The notes beneath the pieces are model-generated. The model ran no database searches and was not told the origin of the DNA. It saw only the letters and a list, made by a program, of their open reading frames with translations. A DNA stretch of 64,000 bases from NCBI GenBank assembly GCA_020205615.1, contig CM035162.1, positions 45,560,464 to 45,624,463 of the forward strand, written 5' to 3'. The stretch is from Panax quinquefolius (lineage: Eukaryota; Streptophyta; Magnoliopsida; Apiales; Araliaceae). Of the stretch, positions 24,870 through 37,155 are shown piece after piece. Position numbers and translations under genes: made by a program. Each line of letters opens with the position of its first letter. The stretch's first letter is position 1.

Positions 24870-26519
24870 GTGCATGTACTTGGTTTATCACATTGATAAT
24901 CATTGGAATGTCGGTGTCGCGTTATCAATATATATGTGGTGAAAAGGTGATTATTTTCTCATGTGTATATTTGATAGTTAGAAACTATTAAGATTAGTCA
25001 GATATTATTAGGATTAGGTGCGGTTCTTAAAACTAATGCATATGGTAAGATCATGACTTATAATAATATGATATGTTTTGAACCCCTCAGCGAATGGACG
25101 CCTATGGTCTGACTAGGATAAGTTCTTAAACTCATATTATTGTGGCAAGTTCCTGAACTTCCAATGTGCGGTAAGTTTGATGAACTATACTGGGGGTATA
25201 GGAAGATTGTAAGTTGAAATACAAGAATATTTAGTATAAGAGCATTAGTGGTGCTAGAAATAAAAAGAATTAGTTAGTAATGAGGTAATGAAGTAAAGAT
25301 TGAAGTTGATAAAGAAAATTAGATATTGCAAATCTTCTAGCTTTGCTAGATTTTCAAAATTTATTGACTTCGTGCTGATGTTTGCACTTTTATTTTCTTG
25401 AAAAACATTAGATCAAATGATGGAACAATGACTTTTAAAAACAATAACGTTATTCGTATGTCTATGCTAATTGTTTCGGCTAGAAAAAAAATGATTTAAA
25501 AATATCAAAATATATTTAGTTTCTCCGTAGTCAATAAAGCATCACTAAATATGATGCTGATATGACAAATGAGGAAGTCATCAATGCAATTGAACCTGGT
25601 GTTGGATGTGATCATAAGATCGTCAGCCCACTATGGTATGATGTAGCATGACAAAGTTATATAATGACTGAATCATCAACGTACTATTAAAATAGTACGA
25701 CATCTTGACCATCATAAAAACATGATTTTTGGTTTTCTTTTAACTAAGAAAGATATGCCACATGAATTGTCTAAAACTATTTCGATTGATATCTGAGTTG
25801 TTGTTAGAAGTCTATGCTATTTGATTCAACTAGACAAATATTGAAAGGTTTTTATGCAGTTCAAGCGTTTCTTGAGAAGTTATGCCAAACCAAATTATTT
25901 TGGTACGGATTCAGATGTTGAGAAGCTGAGGTGAACAACCCTTTTATAGGGGATTATATTACGCGAAAGCGTTAAAATATTTGTGCACAAAACATTGTAC
26001 GAAAGGCTGATTTCCCTGAGTACGAGAAGAAAAGTCCATATAGTCTTATGACGGTTAAAGGTTCAAATCGAGATACTTGATAACATGTGGAAGTAGTTCA
26101 AGGTCTTGTGACCCCTCAGCATGATTCGAGAATCTTTTAAATTCCTGAGTTATTCATACTGCTTCCCAATTATTGAGCAATTGTGGAAGATTCTTATTAT
26201 TCTAAAAGGCAAATGTGGTAAGGATGATATTTCTCAGAAAGAAGTAAGTCGTAGAATGTGACACTGAATGATGAATATATTGAATAAGTGAGAAAAGAAA
26301 TTTTGAAATGAGAAGGATATGAGTTATCAAAGAATAATGTAAAACTTTTAATAGAAAAGTTAATAATTGTAGAAAGATCTTTTTGGAAAGAAAGTGGTTA
26401 TTTGTGGAAAGAAAGTGGTTATAGAACCCAAAGAATGAATAAAGTATTAATTAACGTAAAATCTATTTTGATAGATTAAATGAATAAAGTATTATGGTTC
26501 AGGTCGTCCACATATTTAC
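24870..26519. other. Unassigned decayed repeat sequence
   Basis: No ORF with family resemblance on either strand. The right side should contain the lost 3' part of the minus-strand gypsy element that follows, but no LTR, PPT or Mutator end could be recognised. Confidence 0.4.
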
Positions 26520-26521
26520 AT

Positions 26522-27506
26522 AACATCGATACGTGAAGAAAGTTATGAACATGCGTCATACTTGGCGGTAAAACGAGTCTATAGGCCACAGTTCCTATTC
26601 GATCTAGGATTTCAAATGGACTAATAAATCGAAGGTTTGAGCTTTCCTCACCTCGCCAATTCTCACTTTTGGAATAACAACTTCTTGTACCTCCTTCTTC
26701 ATATTCATCAGCTCCGGTGTGTAGCTTGAACGTTTTTAACTTTATCGATTAAAGTCGATTCTACTCGTATATCATCACATGGGTACCTAGAGTCTTCAAC
26801 TCTATCATTTGTAAGTCATACAAAATGGGTCTTTGACAATATCGCACTTGTACTCGTATACGATGTTTTACTCAATACGTCAGCTACCACGTTCGCTTTT
26901 CCAGGATGGTATGGTCAGAACATGTACCAAAATGAGTCTCCCCTTGAGTTCTTCGAAGCTCTTCCCACATTCCTTGCTCCATTCGAATTTTGTATCTCTA
27001 TGAGTGTTCGAGTTAATGGAGTAGCGATTCGAGAAAATCTTTCCACAAAATCTTCGATAATAACCAGCTAAGCATAGAAAGCTATGTATTTCGATTACTG
27101 ACTTAGGTTGCTCTCAACTGTGACTCATATCCCAATCTTGGATAGCACGTCACAATGACACCTATCAGTTTACTACCGCACGAATATGACGTCCCCTACA
27201 GAGAGTCTGGCATCGGTACATTCCATAAAGGAAGTCACCAGATAAAGGCTCGGGTACCAAATTCTATAGTTGAATTTTTAACTCCTGAAGTTCAATAGGA
27301 GCCATTCGATATGAGATTTTAGAAGTGGGTTTTGTACTGGATTCAAAGATGATACAAAATTCAATATCACGCTCTGGAGGTAGACCAAGAAATTCTTCAG
27401 GAAATACGTCAGGGATTTTACCAACAACAGAAATATCATTCAAATCTGACGTATTTTTGTTCAAGTCCATGACATGGGCTAAGAAAGCTTGATATCCGTT
27501 TTTCAA
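26522..27506 (-). pseudogene. Gypsy pol remnants (RT/RNase H and integrase ends)
   Basis: On the minus strand the protease-RT spacer is readable at 27506-27264 (VFPEEFLGLPPERDIEFCI). The FLCLAGYYRRF motif of the RT/RNase H connection comes next, followed by a phrase resembling 'FEWSKECGKSFEELKGRL' across a frame change. After unreadable DNA comes the integrase C-terminal GTVAYRLVLPP. Most of RT, including its catalytic Asp pair, and the integrase core are gone. Confidence 0.8.
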
Positions 27507-27532
27507 TAAACGAATGGCTTTATGGCTTGATA

Positions 27533-28085
27533 TTAAAGAGTTGACTTCAATGGTTTGGTTGCTTGAATTCGAATAACAGGTTGGTTAGGAATATGAAAAC
27601 TAACAACCTTACGAAAACAATCAATTTTGGCATGATGAGTAGTTAACCAATCAATCCCTAAAATCACGTCAAATGCAAGTATCTTTAAAGAGATAAGGTC
27701 AACAAGTAATGTGATGGTGCCAACTTGGATCAAACAAGATTTATAAATAGTGGATGTAACGAAAGTTTCTCCTAACGAAGTTTCCACAGATAGGTCAAAG
27801 TCTAACTTCTCCGGAATCAAGTTTTAAACGTTGAGCACAAGTAGAAGAGATAAAAGAATGGGTAGCACCGGTATCTAGTAAGGTATAAACTTTGCATGAA
27901 TTTATGATTAGCTTACCCGTGATCACCTCGTTTGGGTTCCTCGCATGTTGACCAATCACGATAAACGCTCTTTCGAGGCAGATTGACTTTGACTTTTCGG
28001 GGATGACCTTTTGAGTCACCATCCCCCCCTTTGGGGTCGGTTTCGCTACGTCTGATCTCGAGCGATATGTCCTTCCTTTCCACAA
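27533..28085 (-). pseudogene. Gypsy aspartic protease remnant
   Basis: The retropepsin motif LLDTGATHSFIS is readable on the minus strand (~27890-27850). After a frame change come DVILGIDWLTTHHAKIDC and the strand before RT. A CCHC-like GKR/EGH phrase lies just upstream (~28130). The active-site DTG is intact, but the frame is not continuous with gag or RT. Confidence 0.8.
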
Positions 28086-28439
28086 TTATAGCATACCTTG
28101 GCTGCCAGGACATACCAATGATGATGTCCCTCTTTTCCACATTTATAGCAGACGATCGGTGGTCGTTCTCCTCCCTTAAAACCGATTCTTCTTTGGTCTT
28201 TGACGTCTTTCACAGTGTCATTGTTGAATCTCCTCTTTTAAAATCTCCCCGACTCGCTTCTTCTATTTTCATGGCCACGAGTACCACCGGAGTGGTTGTC
28301 GCTCTTGTCAAGTATTTTTCTTTCTCCATTTGGTTATCGTTGTTTTGATGATCAACATCATAGAGTATGATCTTGGTTGCGGTCTCTTGGTTGAATGTAC
28401 TCGCATTATCTCGCTCTAATAATTGAGCCCACATTGACA

Positions 28440-29148
28440 ACATCGAATATAAAGAAAATTTATGAGAGATAAGATATTTTAGAATCTCGGGTTTTAAACC
28501 TCTCGAAACATCCTCGTCATTCGTTCCTCATTCTCTACCAAATGAGGTGCAAACCTGGATAACTCTGCGAACTTCGCCTCGTATTGGGACACCGTCATGT
28601 TGTTTTGTTTAGTCTAATAAACTCTACCTCTTTCATATGGCGAATACTTTTAGGAAAGTATTTTTCATTGAAAAGTTTCTGAAACGTTTCCCAAGACATG
28701 CTTGGTGCGGCAGGCTGGGTCCGTTTCACAGACTCCCACTAGTAGTCTGCCTCGCCACGGAACATAAAGGTGGCGAATGGAACCTTCTGTTCCTCCGTAC
28801 ATCCCAAGACATCGAATATCTTGGTAATTTGCTTGACCCACATTTTCGCCATGATTGGATCCGGCTTTCCCTTAAATTCTGGTGGTCCCAACTCTTTGAA
28901 TTGCTTGGCTGTGACAAGCCACGCATTGCTAGCATTTCCACCCGTATTTTGTGCACGAGTCTCCTCAAATGCGGTTTTGCATGAAGCGCAAAAAAAGCTC
29001 CTAAACATCCATGGCGTTCATCATCGCTTTCTTTCATGGTGTTGTTTCCAGGAGGAATATTGCCTTCTTGTTGCATGTTCCCCTGGGTGGTGATTAAAGG
29101 TGTTTCCACGGTCTCATTAACTCCACCGTTAATATTCTCAGCTGCTAT
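28440..29148 (-). pseudogene. Gypsy gag remnant, start codon lost
   Basis: The minus strand encodes a gag N-terminus followed by the capsid landmark LGPPEFKGKPDPIMAKMWV and FATFMFRGEADY. The codon matching the ATG of copy 2 (44168-44166) is ATA here (29148-29146). Several frame changes follow. Confidence 0.8.
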
Positions 29149-29321
29149 TCTTAAATACTGCCATAAAACAAGGGTTAATTAAACAAATTAACATATCACA
29201 TATTAACCATATAGTTCGACTGACCAACAAATAAGCTTAGGTATGACATACTAGCGAAGGATTACTCAGCTCTCCCCTCCTAATACTATTCCCCGATCTC
29301 CGCCAGAGACCATATCCCTAA

Positions 29322-29333
29322 GCTCTGATACCA
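29322..29333 (-). other. Primer-binding site of gypsy copy 1
   Basis: On the minus strand this reads TGGTATCAGAGC, complementary to the 3' end of plant initiator tRNA-Met, two bases inside the LTR end. Confidence 0.9.
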
Positions 29334-29886
29334 ACTGTGACGTCCCCAAAATAGGTATACAACACCCATTCTGAGTCGTCAAAATATATGGTACAGAAAC
29401 AACTACAACTTTATTAATATAACATAAAAACTGTGAGTTTAAATACAAATATTTTTATCTAGACAATATCCACACTCAAATAAGTCCTCATTACAATTAT
29501 TGATACACTATTTTATAGAATAGTGAGGACTACTAGAACCACTTCTAGAACCATCATTCCACACCCCGACTAGTACTTGCTACATTCTCGCCTCCTGAGA
29601 AGAAAAATGGAACAACAAGGAAAAGGGTGAGCTCAACTAGCCCAGTAAAGAACATTATGACTAAGATAATATAGAACAAATTATCGTTAGTACTCAACAG
29701 GAAAAAATCTAATAGAATACAATAGACAACCAATTTTAAATCAATCTTCGCAGCGAAAATAATAATTCATTAGAAGAGTTAAGTAGAGAATGCAAACTAC
29801 TATCTTCTATTTATGAATTTAAAAGTTCATCGTCGATATTTTATCCACAGTAACATCAATCAATATATATACGGAATCAAATATTC

Positions 29887-30076
29887 ATCTTTGCACACTC
29901 TGAGCCAAAGATATTCATCGATTAAGTCATGTTCATCTAAACACTGTTCATCTTTGCACTACGGGCCAAAGATATTAATTTGTCGATCGTGTTCATCTCA
30001 ACACTGTTCATCTTTGCACTACAGGCCAAAGATATTCATCAAGAAATCATTCATCTTTGCACTACAGGCCAAAGAT
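29887..30076. repeat. Array of four short hairpin repeats in the LTR
   Basis: Each unit is ATCTTTG, a loop of about 10-12 bases ending in GC, then CAAAGAT. Units lie at 29887-29912, 29950-29973, 30010-30033 and 30053-30076. The same array recurs in the second LTR copy from 44914. Confidence 0.9.
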
Positions 30077-30315
30077 ATTCAGTAATATCATCATTTAGAA
30101 CTAAGGATGATGAAAAATATTTTAAAGAAAACGAATCCAGTGAAACAAAAGAACAAGTATTAAGGATTCGTACTTTAAATAATCCAAGTTAAAAAATACT
30201 TCATAAATAATCAGATTGGAGTAAAATTCAAGAATGAAGATCAAAACTTAGATCCAATCAAAGATAGGAATCATAATAGACAATCTTGGACACAGAAAAG
30301 AAAATTTAATTTTTC

Positions 30316-30490
30316 TGTGAATAATGTCGTATTCGTGAATAGTGCCGTATACGTGAATAGTAACTCCGACCTCAAAAAATAGAAATTTCACAAAAAAACA
30401 TCATCACGCTTCGTGAATAGTACTCGTGAATAGTAACTCGTGAATAGTAATTCATGAATAGTAACTCGTGAATAGTAACTCATGAATAGG
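30316..30490. repeat. GTGAATAGT tandem array
   Basis: About nine copies of a GTGAATAGT-type phrase, the last six at roughly 14-bp spacing (TCGTGAATAGTAAC). A shorter version is at 45291-45345 in the other LTR copy. Confidence 0.85.
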
Positions 30491-32143
30491 AACCCCGACA
30501 TGAAAAAGTTTCAAGTTTGATAAAAAATTCTAACCAATATTTCGGCATAATGATATTGAAGAAATAATATCATTTTCGAATAAAATAACATCCCTTACCT
30601 CAGAAAGAATAGTACTTCTGACTGGAATACTGGATATAGTGCTGAAAGAACTTGCACCGTATAGCAATACTCAAAGTACTAAAATACTCACAAGAATACG
30701 CTCAATATATCGAGAGAGAAAGAGAGAGAAATCTGTAGTTTCTGGTGTAATTTTCAATTCTAACCTAAGCACCCTATTTATAGGAAAATGCTTAGAACAC
30801 CAAAGCAGAAAATTTAATATAATATTAATATATATATATATATATATATATTAAAATTTCCTACGCAGACAAATCTGGTCCAAACTTCAGCCACACATGT
30901 GCCAAAAATAATTAAAACGTTTTTCTTAATAAAAATAATTAAAACTTCCAAAAATCAATTATTTCGGAACTTCGGAACTTCAATAATTCATAATAAATAG
31001 CCCTTTTATCAGAAAATTCGAATCTCATGACTTTTTATAGGAAATTCAATTCTCTACAACTTTGCAAAAGAAAGTTTTTCCAAATTCCAAAAGAAATTGG
31101 GTAGAAATCCATAAGCAGACGATTTTCTGTTTATAATCAAATTTCAGTCAAGAAATGGGGTCCACCGACACACAAAACATGTGTTAAATAACTTTTGCAA
31201 TAAAAATACTCTTCCTCCGCATATACTCATATATCCCACATTCATTGTAAAAAATATCATCATTATTATATTATAATAATATAATAAAATATTATTTTAT
31301 CAGAAAAGATAAAATATCGATTTTCAACAATTGTCACTTTAAAAATTTTCTCCATCTATATCCACATAAAATCAATATTTTCCTCATCATATAAATCAAT
31401 AATTAATTATTCACAAATAATATTACAGAATCACAGATCATGACAATGGTAGTCCTCAGGAAAGAGGGGCTTTCAATAAATATTTTCTCCTTCTTTGGCC
31501 TTGATTAGGTGACCAAACCTCTCCTTAAATGAGAACTTTCTAGACATTGCCAATAATGTTATCTAATAATATTATTAGGATAATATGAATTATTGCTCAG
31601 ATAATGAAAAAATAACGTGTAGTGACAATTATAGAAATAATAGTAATATAAAATATCAACGCAAAGAATTATTGAATCGATAAAATAAAATCTTTGAGCG
31701 ATAACTCTTGTAACAATTATTGAGTAGTGCCTTCTTACGTAAGAATCAATAATTGGTGCAATACTGGTATAATCTTTGTGCAACAACGCGTAGACTTCGT
31801 GTTTTAACCAAGGGTATTCCAATAGTATTACTTGCAGTAACAACTACGTAGATTATTTATAAACAACTTATACTTGTCGTTTTCTTCATCCAATCGCTTT
31901 TTCGTTATGGGGCCCCACACAAGGTTGCTGGCCGTAAAGACGCATATTCCCAGATAGTAAGAATATTCCACGACTAAACGAATATTCTCCGACAACAATG
32001 AGTATTTTATAACCACTTGCTTATTTGAAATATTTGCGCATTTTACCCATAACTAACCACATTTAATCAAATCAACCCTTACTATTTCAAAATGATAAAT
32101 AGAAGAAATTAAATTTCAATTATTAATAATTTGGGGTCTTACA

Positions 32144-35100
32144 AAAATTCTTTCAAAGATTCAATAATATTCGATTGAATAATAAGAATTAACAATACTG
32201 CAACAATATTCAATAAAGTGGGATATACCCAGATTTCATGTTGAGTGATCACAAAAGGATCATGAACTACTAGTGGAATCATTTAGTTATTAAAACTAAA
32301 CTACCACAAGAATATAAATTAGTTATAAAAACTAAATTATACTCTTACTGAAAGTACAGAGCGACTAACTCCTTTGTACCCTATATTATGCATAATACTC
32401 AATAATAAGCGCGAAAGTCGATTTACGACATTAAAATTTGTTCATCCCAGTCTTACATCATGAGTCCGTACCACAATAATATGGTTTGGATTGCTTTTGA
32501 AGAAATACTATGATTTCAATAATTAATAACAATACTAATCTAAAGTCAAAACCAATGGCATAGATCTTCCAATAACAATTAGAGTTCATAATAAATAGAA
32601 CATTTCATGCTTTGACAAATATTAGTCTTGCCAAAACAATTAGTTGAGACATGATTTATAAATAGTTCAAATAATAGAACAAGAATCAATTGCATACTTA
32701 TGTAATTATAATAATCATTATAGATGTGAATAACTATCAATAATTATTCACTACCATGCTTGAAAAATAGTAACTCAAGTTGAGTTAGGAACTTTCTGGA
32801 GATTCGTTGACTCTCGCTACGAATTTAAGTTAACTTCTTTGGTAAGACCTATCATTGATAAGATCGATCTCTTAATTAGCATCACATATCTTACTCATAG
32901 CAATTTAACATGAAATCACATAACCAATCATTAGTAAGTACACTATACTATTTTAGACTTAACACTTACTCGTTCATTTATAAGTTCGTAATATAACTTG
33001 AAAAACTATTTATGAACTCAGTAGACTTAATATATCATTTCAGTTTCTATTTCAGCAAGCTAAAACAACACTGACATCTCTTCTGACATTTTAGTTTCCC
33101 TTTTCAGCAACCTGAAATGTTCATTTCAGGAAGCTGAAATACACTATTCACGAAAATATGAAATTAGCTTATTATTTTCTAATCTTTTGGCCAATCATAT
33201 ATACATATATTCCATAAACAAAAGTATTTTTCTGGAATTTTTCAACTCCCTTAAGTATTTTTCAAAAATTAATTTCTAAAAAATTCCTTAAGAAATTAGC
33301 TACCTCTTACTTAACTCCAGAAATTCCCAACTCTTGGCGGGATCTTACACATGTTAACGTGAGCTTACAGTTTAAATTTCAAGGCCATCGGAGTTATACA
33401 ACTCTGGTTATAGCGATTTCCGTCCGAAAAACACAAAAATTGAAATAGTCATAACTCGTTCATTTTAAGTCAGAATGAGCTCATTTTTGGAAACAACCTA
33501 CTTTATGCCATATATTTTCATCCCCAAAAGGCCGGATTTTTCCTCCTTAAATAAGTGGTAAAGCTTGACCCTTCCCATTTCTTGGGTGACTTTTTAAGCA
33601 TTTTCTTATTTTTTATTCTTTACTAAAATCATTCCACACAAAAATCTATAAATCCTTTTTAAGTGGTTCCACTTGGATATTTTAGAAGACTCATAGGTCT
33701 AACTCTAGGACTTGACCACGCTCAAAAATTCAAATTAGAATGAGAGATATGATCATTTCCACATCATACTTGGTTTTCTCGAAAAATCTGTTTTTCAACA
33801 TTTGGTGTCTTTTAAGAAAACTTCTATATTTTCACATAAAATCAACATAGCTCAACATAATATTTAAAATAACTCATATACTCATGGATCTAACATGATC
33901 CATGGTTTAATTCACCAAATAATCAACAATCATAAAATCAAACACAACAAAAGCTAAGAAAATTTTATTTTCAAATTAACCTAACTCATATTTCTTAGTT
34001 TAGATTCAACTTTTGATCCATAAAAGAGTTGGATCTAAATATAAAACACTTTTAAACACCAAGATCTAAGGTTTTAAGCCTCAAGATCATAGTTTTACAA
34101 AAATCAAAACTCAAATCATCATAAAGAGAAATTAAACTATAAAAGTAGGGATTTCTTATACCTTCTCTTAATTCTTCTTCTTCTTCTTTCTAATACCTAG
34201 ATTTTGGAACTTGAAAACTTACAAAACTCTCCCTCTCTTTCTTCTTCTCTCTTGACCAAAGTCTCTCTTTGCTCTCTCTCTCTCTCTTTGTTTTGATAGC
34301 TAACTAAGGAAATAAAATGAAAGAAAGAACAAAATAGATTTTTTTGTTAGTAAATTAAGTATAGATATATTTAGTGTATCTATAATCATCATCCAATGTC
34401 TCACTCTTCTTCTCTCTCTTAATCATTATAAGCTTACTTGCACTCTTGGTTTAACTTGTGGGTTGGATGAAAAAGATAAGAATGAGACTAAAGCTCGACA
34501 CCTAGCAAGTTAGTCACCTACTAAAGCAATAGAATGATTACATGCCTCCCCCTTTCCCCCCTCTATGTAAATTCGGCCATGATGGCCTTCTTGGGCCCCT
34601 TTTTATTATATTTTAAGCTCAATTTAGCTTACTTAATGGTCCAAAAGGTCCCCTCCCAATTGGGCTAAGAGTTGGGCCAATCAATTAATTATTTAAGCTA
34701 GAAATTCTAATTCTTTGGGTTTGCAATTAAACATAGTTTATACTTTTTAATTTTTATCCATTCCCCATTATTTAATTAGGGTTCCCTTACACACATTAGT
34801 AAGTTAATTTCTCACTCATATATCTTTAATTTCATAACCCAACTAGACTTGTTATTCTTAGGTTATAAATTAATTAATGGAGACGTATAAAATAAATCTC
34901 TAAAGATTAGTATATCTTTTTAAATACTATCATTCTCTTAAATTATAACCCATTAGGTTATTTAATTATCATACCTAATATATGTATTAGGTTACATAAC
35001 TTTATTTTTCATCTCTTTACAAAATAAATGTATACACATTATATAATAATATTTACTCAATCACGTATATAATTCATATATGTCCTAATATATTTTCCAT

Positions 35101-35409
35101 AGTTTATTAACTTATTATCCCAACTTGACTTAATAAGTTATAAACACATACAATACTCATTTCAATAATCAATTACTTAAGGATTGTAAATCATTTTAAA
35201 TTTAGTAATCAAGGCTAACATTCAAGCTATGTTAATTTCTTACATAACTTTCATTACTCTTCCTAGAAAATTATTAAGTATACTTCTTAGTTAATAAATT
35301 AACTATCTAGCTTAATTATCATATACACTTATATGATTCAAGTACTTTCTCTCTTTAAAAAAAAAATTATTCAAAAATTTTGAATTATGTGAAATTCTGG
35401 GTTCTCACA
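32144..35409 (-). mobile_element. 3' LTR of the pol-less gypsy element, truncated
   Basis: The minus strand starts TGTGAGAACCCAGAATTT at 35409, directly after a PPT. It is nearly identical to the 5' LTR over its whole length, but stops at the point matching 38549. The last ~480 bp are missing, and the gypsy copy 1 LTR abuts at 32143/32144. Confidence 0.9.
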
Positions 35410-35424
35410 TTCTCCCCTCCTTAT
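35410..35424 (-). other. Polypurine tract of the pol-less element
   Basis: On the minus strand this reads AAGGAGGGGAGAA immediately before the 3' LTR TG. Upstream lies the 'gaggacggaatcctta' phrase typical of gypsy pol 3' ends. Confidence 0.9.
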
Positions 35425-35655
35425 AAGGATTCCGTCCTCGGAATCACCGCTTTCTTACTCTCTAATGTTCTTTAAAGTTGTATCAGCAATTCATTTATAT
35501 CAACACAATATTAATTTGTGTTTCATATACTAATTTGTGACTTGGGATCTATAAAAGAAAACCCTTCATAGCTATATCTACCCAATATTTCTCGCGTAAT
35601 TCATTTACTCAACTAAATCATTACCTGTCACCACCTCCCATGCAGCTACTGCATC

Positions 35656-36754
35656 TTATAATGTCATGTTGAACATGCGCACTGTCGGTCTTTCCGGCTG
35701 AGCAGGTCCTTTGATCGCCAGTGTTCCACTGCTATTTCCTCTATTGTTGCTTCCTCTTTCTGCATTCTTCTTTGGACAATTACGAATTTGATGTTCTAGC
35801 GATCCACATGAAAAACAACCTGGTATCTTCTTTGGACTTGGACAATTTGGAGAGATGTGTCCCTCTTGTCCTGAGTTAAAACACACTCCTTTTCCCTTCA
35901 AACATACTCCCTGATGCTTTTTCTATAATTTGCACATGCCTCACCTTTCTTCCTATTATCTTCTGACTTGTCTCCAAATTCAGTATTGTCCTTCCACTTA
36001 TGCTTATTAGAGTTACTTCCTCCACTGCTACCTCCTTCATTTGTCTTTTTCTTCTTCTCTTGATGATACCTTGACACAGCTTCACTTCCTCCTTCGGCGA
36101 TGATTGCTTTTTCCAACAGGGCCGAAAATGTCTTAATCTGCAACATAGCTACCTTGCTATATATCCCTGGCTTCAGTCCATTTTCAAACCTTCGCGCCTT
36201 TCTTACCTCAGTGTCCACCTGATGTGGAGCAAATCTCACTAGTTCGTTGAATTTGGCGGCGTATTCTGCAACCAACATATTCTCCTGCTTCAACTCCAAA
36301 AAGTTTACTTCCATTCTTGCTTGCATACTTTCTGAGAAATAATTTTCGAAAAATAACTCCTTAAACCTTGTCCAAGTTACTCTTTTGTTGTACCAAATTT
36401 CTAGCTTTGTTTGTCTCCCACCGATGAATTCGCCTCACCCTTCATCAAATAGGTAGCAAAATCTGTCTTTTGCTCCTCCGCTACTCTAGAAATAACAAAA
36501 GCTTTCTCCATCTCATTTACCCATGTCTGAGCTTCTATAGGGTCAATGGTTCCCTTGAATTCTGGTGGTCCTACGGCTTTAAAGTCTTTAAAGTTAGCTA
36601 ATCGATTAGCTGGTCGATTCCTTGCTGCTGGGGCTCCAGTTTGCATAGCTTGAGCTAGCAAGTCTGCAAAGTTCTGCATTGGATCAGCTTGATCTCCTTC
36701 ATTATTCACAGACCGCTCCTCCCTTTGGTTACAATTTTGTCGTCTTGGCGGCAT
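35656..36754 (-). pseudogene. Gypsy gag of the pol-less element, frameshifted
   Basis: ATG at 36754. The capsid region is readable (VGPPEFKGTIDPIEAQTWV, FATYLMKGEA), followed by a frame change near 36430-36400, EYAAKFNELVRFAPHQV, another change near 35900, and a two-knuckle nucleocapsid. The first knuckle has lost a Cys (CFNSGQEGH); the second is CFSCGSLEHQIRNC. It ends VRMFNMTL and a stop at 35656-35658, the usual lead-in to protease. Confidence 0.85.
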
Positions 36755-37155
36755 TATCTAATGAAATAAAGACTTACACTAATACTTTGTCTTTATGCAA
36801 CATCTTATTAATAGTAGTCAAAATTTTAAACTTAAACCAATTTCAGCTTCCTGGATTTTTTAATCCAGCCTACTGAATTATCAAATTCTTCAGATAATCA
36901 TCTTAATAACTTAATTCTCAGAATTTAATTAGTTATTCAAACATATATTCATATCATTGCATTTATATTCATGCAAATAGTACATAGTACTTTTCAGTAC
37001 ATAGTGCAAACTACTACAAACGATTACTATCCCCACGTGACAAAATTCGGGATTCATTACTACAACTTTACACAAAAAGTTGAGACATAAAAAAAATTAT
37101 CTTAATATTCATACCAAAGCGAATATTATACTCCAAAAGATTATACTCCTAACAT

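Larger units (their letters stand above)
26520..32143 (-). mobile_element. Ty3/gypsy element, copy 1 (5' LTR plus decayed interior)
   Basis: Read on the minus strand: 5' LTR (32143-29336), PBS, leader, gag, protease, then collapsed pol. In pol a large deletion brings protease close to the end of RT/RNase H (FLCLAGYYRRF, 27095-27045), and soon after to the integrase C-terminus (DRIGTVAYRLVLPP, ~26610-26522). Frameshifts and stops run throughout. The 3' LTR is not found. Confidence 0.85.
29336..32143 (-). mobile_element. 5' LTR of gypsy copy 1, 2808 bp
   Basis: Bounded by TG and CA: on the minus strand it starts TGTAAGACCCCAAATTATT and ends in GACGTCACA just before the PBS. The second copy at 44353-46822 has the same ends and layout. 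Inside are hairpin repeats (29887-30076) and a GTGAATAGT array (30316-30490). Confidence 0.9.

Noticed and set aside
26058..26075. GGTTCAAATCGAG, like a tRNA T-arm/B box
   Set aside because: No acceptor stem, anticodon arm or A box could be placed at the right distance.
28031..29093. Plus-strand open frames opposite the gypsy gag
   Set aside because: The minus strand gives recognisable gag text over the same bases.
29887..30076. Regularly spaced repeats resembling a CRISPR array
   Set aside because: The units are short, imperfect, lie within a plant LTR, recur in its sister LTR, and have no cas genes nearby.
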